Assembly: GCA_905221605.1 (NCBI GenBank) | Contig: CAJNDS010002401.1 | Span: forward strand, 1 to 40,000 | From: Symbiodinium natans | Taxonomy: Eukaryota; Sar; Dinophyceae; Suessiales; Symbiodiniaceae | Reading direction: 5' to 3' | Length of the DNA: 40,000 nucleotides | Shown: piece after piece, positions 37,283 through 40,000 of the stretch | Layout: the number at the start of each line of letters is the position of its first letter | Numbering within the stretch: the stretch's first letter is position 1 | Program-made: the position numbers and the translations under genes | The notes under the pieces: model-generated | What the model saw: the letters and a program-made list of their open reading frames with translations, nothing else | What the model was told of the DNA's origin: nothing | The model's database searches: none

Positions 37283-37402
37283 CGATTATTACTATTACTA
37301 CTATTATTACTATTCTTCTTCTTATTATTATGACTATTATTATGATTACTATTATTATTCATACTATTATTACTACTACTACTACGACTACTATTATTAG
37401 TT
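37283..37402. repeat. Imperfect ATT/ACT/TCT trinucleotide repeat
   Basis: Interrupted TTA/TAC/TTC triplets. Confidence 0.9.
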
Positions 37403-37554
37403 TTTTATTATTCTTTCACTATTGGTCTGAATGGCATCATCCTAGGTCGCCACAGAGAGCCGAGGATCGCATCGCAAGTCCGTCCCCGCGTAGCGGAGCA
37501 AGCCGCTTGCGGCAGTGCTATCACCGACGAGGAGGCTGAGGAGGAACCGCTCCT

Positions 37555-37830
37555 TAGGGGTTTTAAGGGCTATAAGGGTTAGGGGTTTTAAGGGCTAAGG
37601 GTTAGGGGTTTTAAGGGCTATAAGGGTTAGGGGTTTTAAGGGCTATAAGGGTTAGGGGTTTTAAGGGCAAAGGGTTAGGGGCTTTAAGGGCTAAGAGTTA
37701 AGGGTTTGAAGGGCTATAAGGGTTTTGAGGGTTTTAAGGGTGAGGGCTAAGGGTTTGAAGGGCAAAGGGTTAAGGGTTTTCAGGGCTAAGGGTTAAGGGT
37801 TTAGGTGTTAAGGGTTGAGAGTTTAGGTGC
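37555..37830. repeat. 28-30 bp tandem repeat of telomere-derived unit
   Basis: Repeats of GGGGTTTTAAGGGCTATAAG then GGTTA, about nine copies, degrading rightward. Confidence 0.95.
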
Positions 37831-37834
37831 TATG

Positions 37835-38430
37835 CGCTTGGGGGGGTTCCAAAGTTCAGAGCTTAGAGTTTACTGGGGTCCCGGTTGGCCATCTCCCAAA
37901 TATTCCAACGATGATCCCCTTACAAAAGGCCTCCATGATTAGAATAAGGTTTTGGGGGGTAGTATAGTATAAATATACAGGGAAACTAAGGGAATACTAT
38001 CAGTAATTATTCCGACCCAAATAGTACTCCCCGGCAGAAGCGCTGCAGAGCCGAGGCTCTGCTCCAACGAGCTTGCTGATGACGAAGACCTCGCCGCTGC
38101 TCAGCTGCCATCTTCCACAAAGGTCCTGATCCTGACTCGATTTCATTTCTTAGCAACTCAAAGGAACTTAAGATAACTCGTTAGCTTTTCTCAAATCAAA
38201 GGAAGTTAAGACTTAAGATACACCTGCCGATGTTTATAAGAACAGTACGAGAGAGAAGGAGTTTGGATTGATGAGCTCCTGAAAGGCACCGTAAAGCACT
38301 CCCCCCCTGAACTAGGAAGCCTAAACTCGAAGCACGAATGAAGGATTGGAGGAGGGTGGAAGATGGTCGCATGGTTGCGTGGTGCTTCGGGCTTTAGGAT
38401 CTGAAGTGTTGCTTGAATATCAGGACAACA
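37835..38430. other. No gene fixed
   Basis: Around 38010-38110 both strands are open (minus LSSGEVFVISKLVGAEPR; plus NELADDEDLAAAQLPSS); one may be an exon. Confidence 0.35.
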
Positions 38431-38479
38431 TACTATCAGCAATTCTTCCGAGTCCTGTAGTACCTGTTGTCCCTGCTGC

Positions 38480-38552
38480 CTTGGAACCCGTGAGCCTCCT
38501 CAAGCGTGCGCGGCGCGTCCAGCATGCTTGCCGCGCTCGCCATGGGGTCGAC
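38480..38552 (-). CDS. Coding-like exon, product unknown
   Basis: VDPMASAASMLDAPRTL then EEAHGFQ. Acceptor CATGACCCAG|GTC; GC donor CAAG|GCAGCA (a GT at CAACAG|GTACTAC is an alternative). An ATG lies just upstream in frame. Confidence 0.5.
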
Positions 38553-38649
38553 CTGGGTCATGTGCTGCTAGGCCGGCCCCCTTTTGTGGCCCTTTGACAT
38601 ACATAAGATCCTCTGAGACCATTAAAGTGAAGTATGTATATCTAATATA

Positions 38650-38722
38650 ATATATATATATATATATATATATAATTTGTATACATACATCTCTACACAT
38701 GTATATATACATATATATGTAC
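38650..38722. repeat. (TA)n repeat
   Basis: TA dinucleotides with ATG/CAT interruptions. Confidence 0.95.
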
Positions 38723-38940
38723 ATCACCCAGGGTCTCACTTCGCCAGTTTTCACGCTCCGGAAAGCTACATCCCCAGATCATTCGGGGCATACGAGCTGC
38801 TAGACGTCTCAAACCGCAAACACCAAACCCAAGATTCTATACTACTATACCCCAAATTAGGGTTTAGGGTTTAGGGTTTAGGGTTTACTTCTATACTACT
38901 ATACCCCCCAAGACCAGCCGAACGATCGGCTTGCTGAGCC

Positions 38941-39000
38941 CTTCTGCTTCAGCCCAGCAGCGGTGGTCACCACAATGGGCTTCTTCTGCCTGTCGGACAT
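38941..39000 (-). CDS. Coding-like island
   Basis: MSDRQKKPIVVTTAAGLKQK in the minus strand, with the frame continuing to GSASRSFGW. The plus strand is also open, so tentative. Confidence 0.35.
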
Positions 39001-39009
39001 GCGGATAAA

Positions 39010-39432
39010 TTGTGCAGGGGTATAGGGCTTAGGGAGCCCAAAGCTCCTCAACTAAGGAACACACCGGGGAGACAACCCTAAACCCTAAACCCCAAAACCC
39101 TAAACCCCTGGTGATTTCATGCGGCTCTAAGGGTTTTGCGGTTCGGGGTTCAAGGTGCGGGTCTCCGGGATTTCAGCGGGGTTTTGGGGGCTTCAAAATC
39201 TTCTGCTTTATTTCTGAAAGCAAGGCGCCGGGTTTTTGAGAGATAGGAACAGCCGCAATCTACGAAAGGAGCCTCAACCCTCAATCCAGAAAGTTCGCAC
39301 AGATGCCGGAACCTCTAAAGATCTGAAGCCGAGGTTCCCCCCCCCACAACCTGGAGCAGGGTTCCCTGCCGCGGCTAAAACGGGGCACGCTTTGAAAAGC
39401 CATCCGGCAGGGTATATCCAAAAATCCCCCTC

Positions 39433-39476
<44 letters not shown>

Positions 39477-39900
39477 AAAAACAAAAAAAGAGCAAAACCC
39501 TCAAGCCCCAAACCCAAAAGCCCAAAAACCCCAAACTCAAAACCCTACAGACCCGGAATCCCGAAGCCCCAAATGCTTCGGACCCTCAAGCCCTCCTGTG
39601 GCAATCCCGCATGGCGCCAGAGAGGACCTGTTGAAAGTCCAGCTGCTTGAACCTCGATTCGGGGGTTCACGAAAATTTTAGGGTTTAGGGTTTATAACCC
39701 CCCCCCCCCCTATTTAAGGCCTCTAGGATGTGGGTTTGTTTAGGGTTCAGAAGTTAGGGTTTAGTGTCTGGGCCTGAAGATTTAGGGATTAAATTCGGGT
39801 CTGGCTTGAAAGGGTGTCTGGGGGGTTGGGTCTGGGTTTCAGGATGTTTGGTGGGTGTAGGGTTGAGGGTGTTTTTTTTGGTTGGGGCCAGTTCCTATCA
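39010..39900. other. No gene fixed
   Basis: G/C-rich telomere-derived DNA with a long C-run/A-run junction at 39428-39488; open frames here are low complexity. Confidence 0.4.
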
Positions 39901-39910
39901 CAGGGATCCG

Positions 39911-40000
39911 GGCCCCCCCAAGCGACATCCTCAAAGGGTTAGGGTTAGGGTTTAGGGCCCCCCCAAGCGACACCCTCAAAGGGTTAGGGTTAGGGTTTAA
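39911..40000. repeat. 45-bp tandem duplication at window end
   Basis: GGCCCCCCCAAGCGACANCC then TCAAAGGGTTAGGGTTAGGG, twice; likely continues past the window. Confidence 0.9.

Noticed and set aside
38020-38110. Aldo-keto reductase exon
   Set aside because: GEVFVISKL recalls that family, but the rest does not match and the other strand is equally open.

Overview
The window looks like nuclear DNA of a dinoflagellate, probably a Symbiodiniaceae- or Suessiales-like species. Three things support this: interstitial plant-type telomere repeat (CCCTAAA/TTTAGGG) throughout; short exons that join in frame only with dinoflagellate-style splice sites (donors GC, GA or GT, acceptor YAG or RAG, usually followed by G); and a minus-strand gene of degenerate pentatricopeptide (PPR) repeats of the C-x5-W-x2-A-L type common in that group. 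No bacterial, organellar or viral gene was recognised. There is almost no long open frame; coding information is broken into 30-165 nt pieces and was found by reading the islands between telomere-like repeats on both strands. All calls are by eye; no search was run.

Gene layout. (1) 2.5-23.2 kb, minus strand: one very split PPR gene. About 27 exons between 13622 and 2506 join with matching intron phases and near-constant repeat length to give roughly 20 PPR motifs. Four or five further exons at 20.1-23.2 kb join in the same way, and weaker PPR-like pieces lie at 24.7, 25.8, 26.8 and 27.8 kb. The intron between 20138 and 13623 would carry all the AT-rich and (CT)n DNA of 14-18 kb. (2) About 28.0-35.7 kb, minus strand: coding-like islands with charged coiled-coil sequence (35.7, 35.1, 34.6, 31.3, 30.7 kb), unknown segments (30.4, 29.7, 29.3, 29.0, 28.7 kb) and two exons that join into a PUB (peptide:N-glycanase/UBA-type, p97-cofactor) domain at 28.28-27.98 kb. 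(3) 36.2-39.0 kb, minus strand: isolated coding-like islands, one RRM-like. (4) A few plus-strand islands (20.8, 21.5, 24.5, 28.8 kb), one with a membrane segment, may belong to nested genes or be chance.

Repeats. The main observation is the architecture of the introns in the PPR gene: soon after the donor most run into TTTAGGG arrays (gene sense) and shortly before the acceptor they run out of CCCTAAA arrays, so each intron looks like an element with telomere-like inverted termini. Nested in them is a small inverted-repeat element family (5.1, 7.75, 31.6, 34.4 kb). Other repeats: an 86-91 bp element at 30.8 and 35.4 kb, two foldback elements (13.4 and 36.6 kb), a tandem duplication at 13.9/14.2 kb, an inverted satellite at 6.3/6.7 kb, C-run/A-run junctions, and large microsatellites (1-0.65, 15.7-18.3, 32.7-33.9, 37.3 kb).

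Limits: exon ends marked uncertain may be off by a few codons, and two in-frame TGA codons in the PPR gene leave open that it is a pseudogene.
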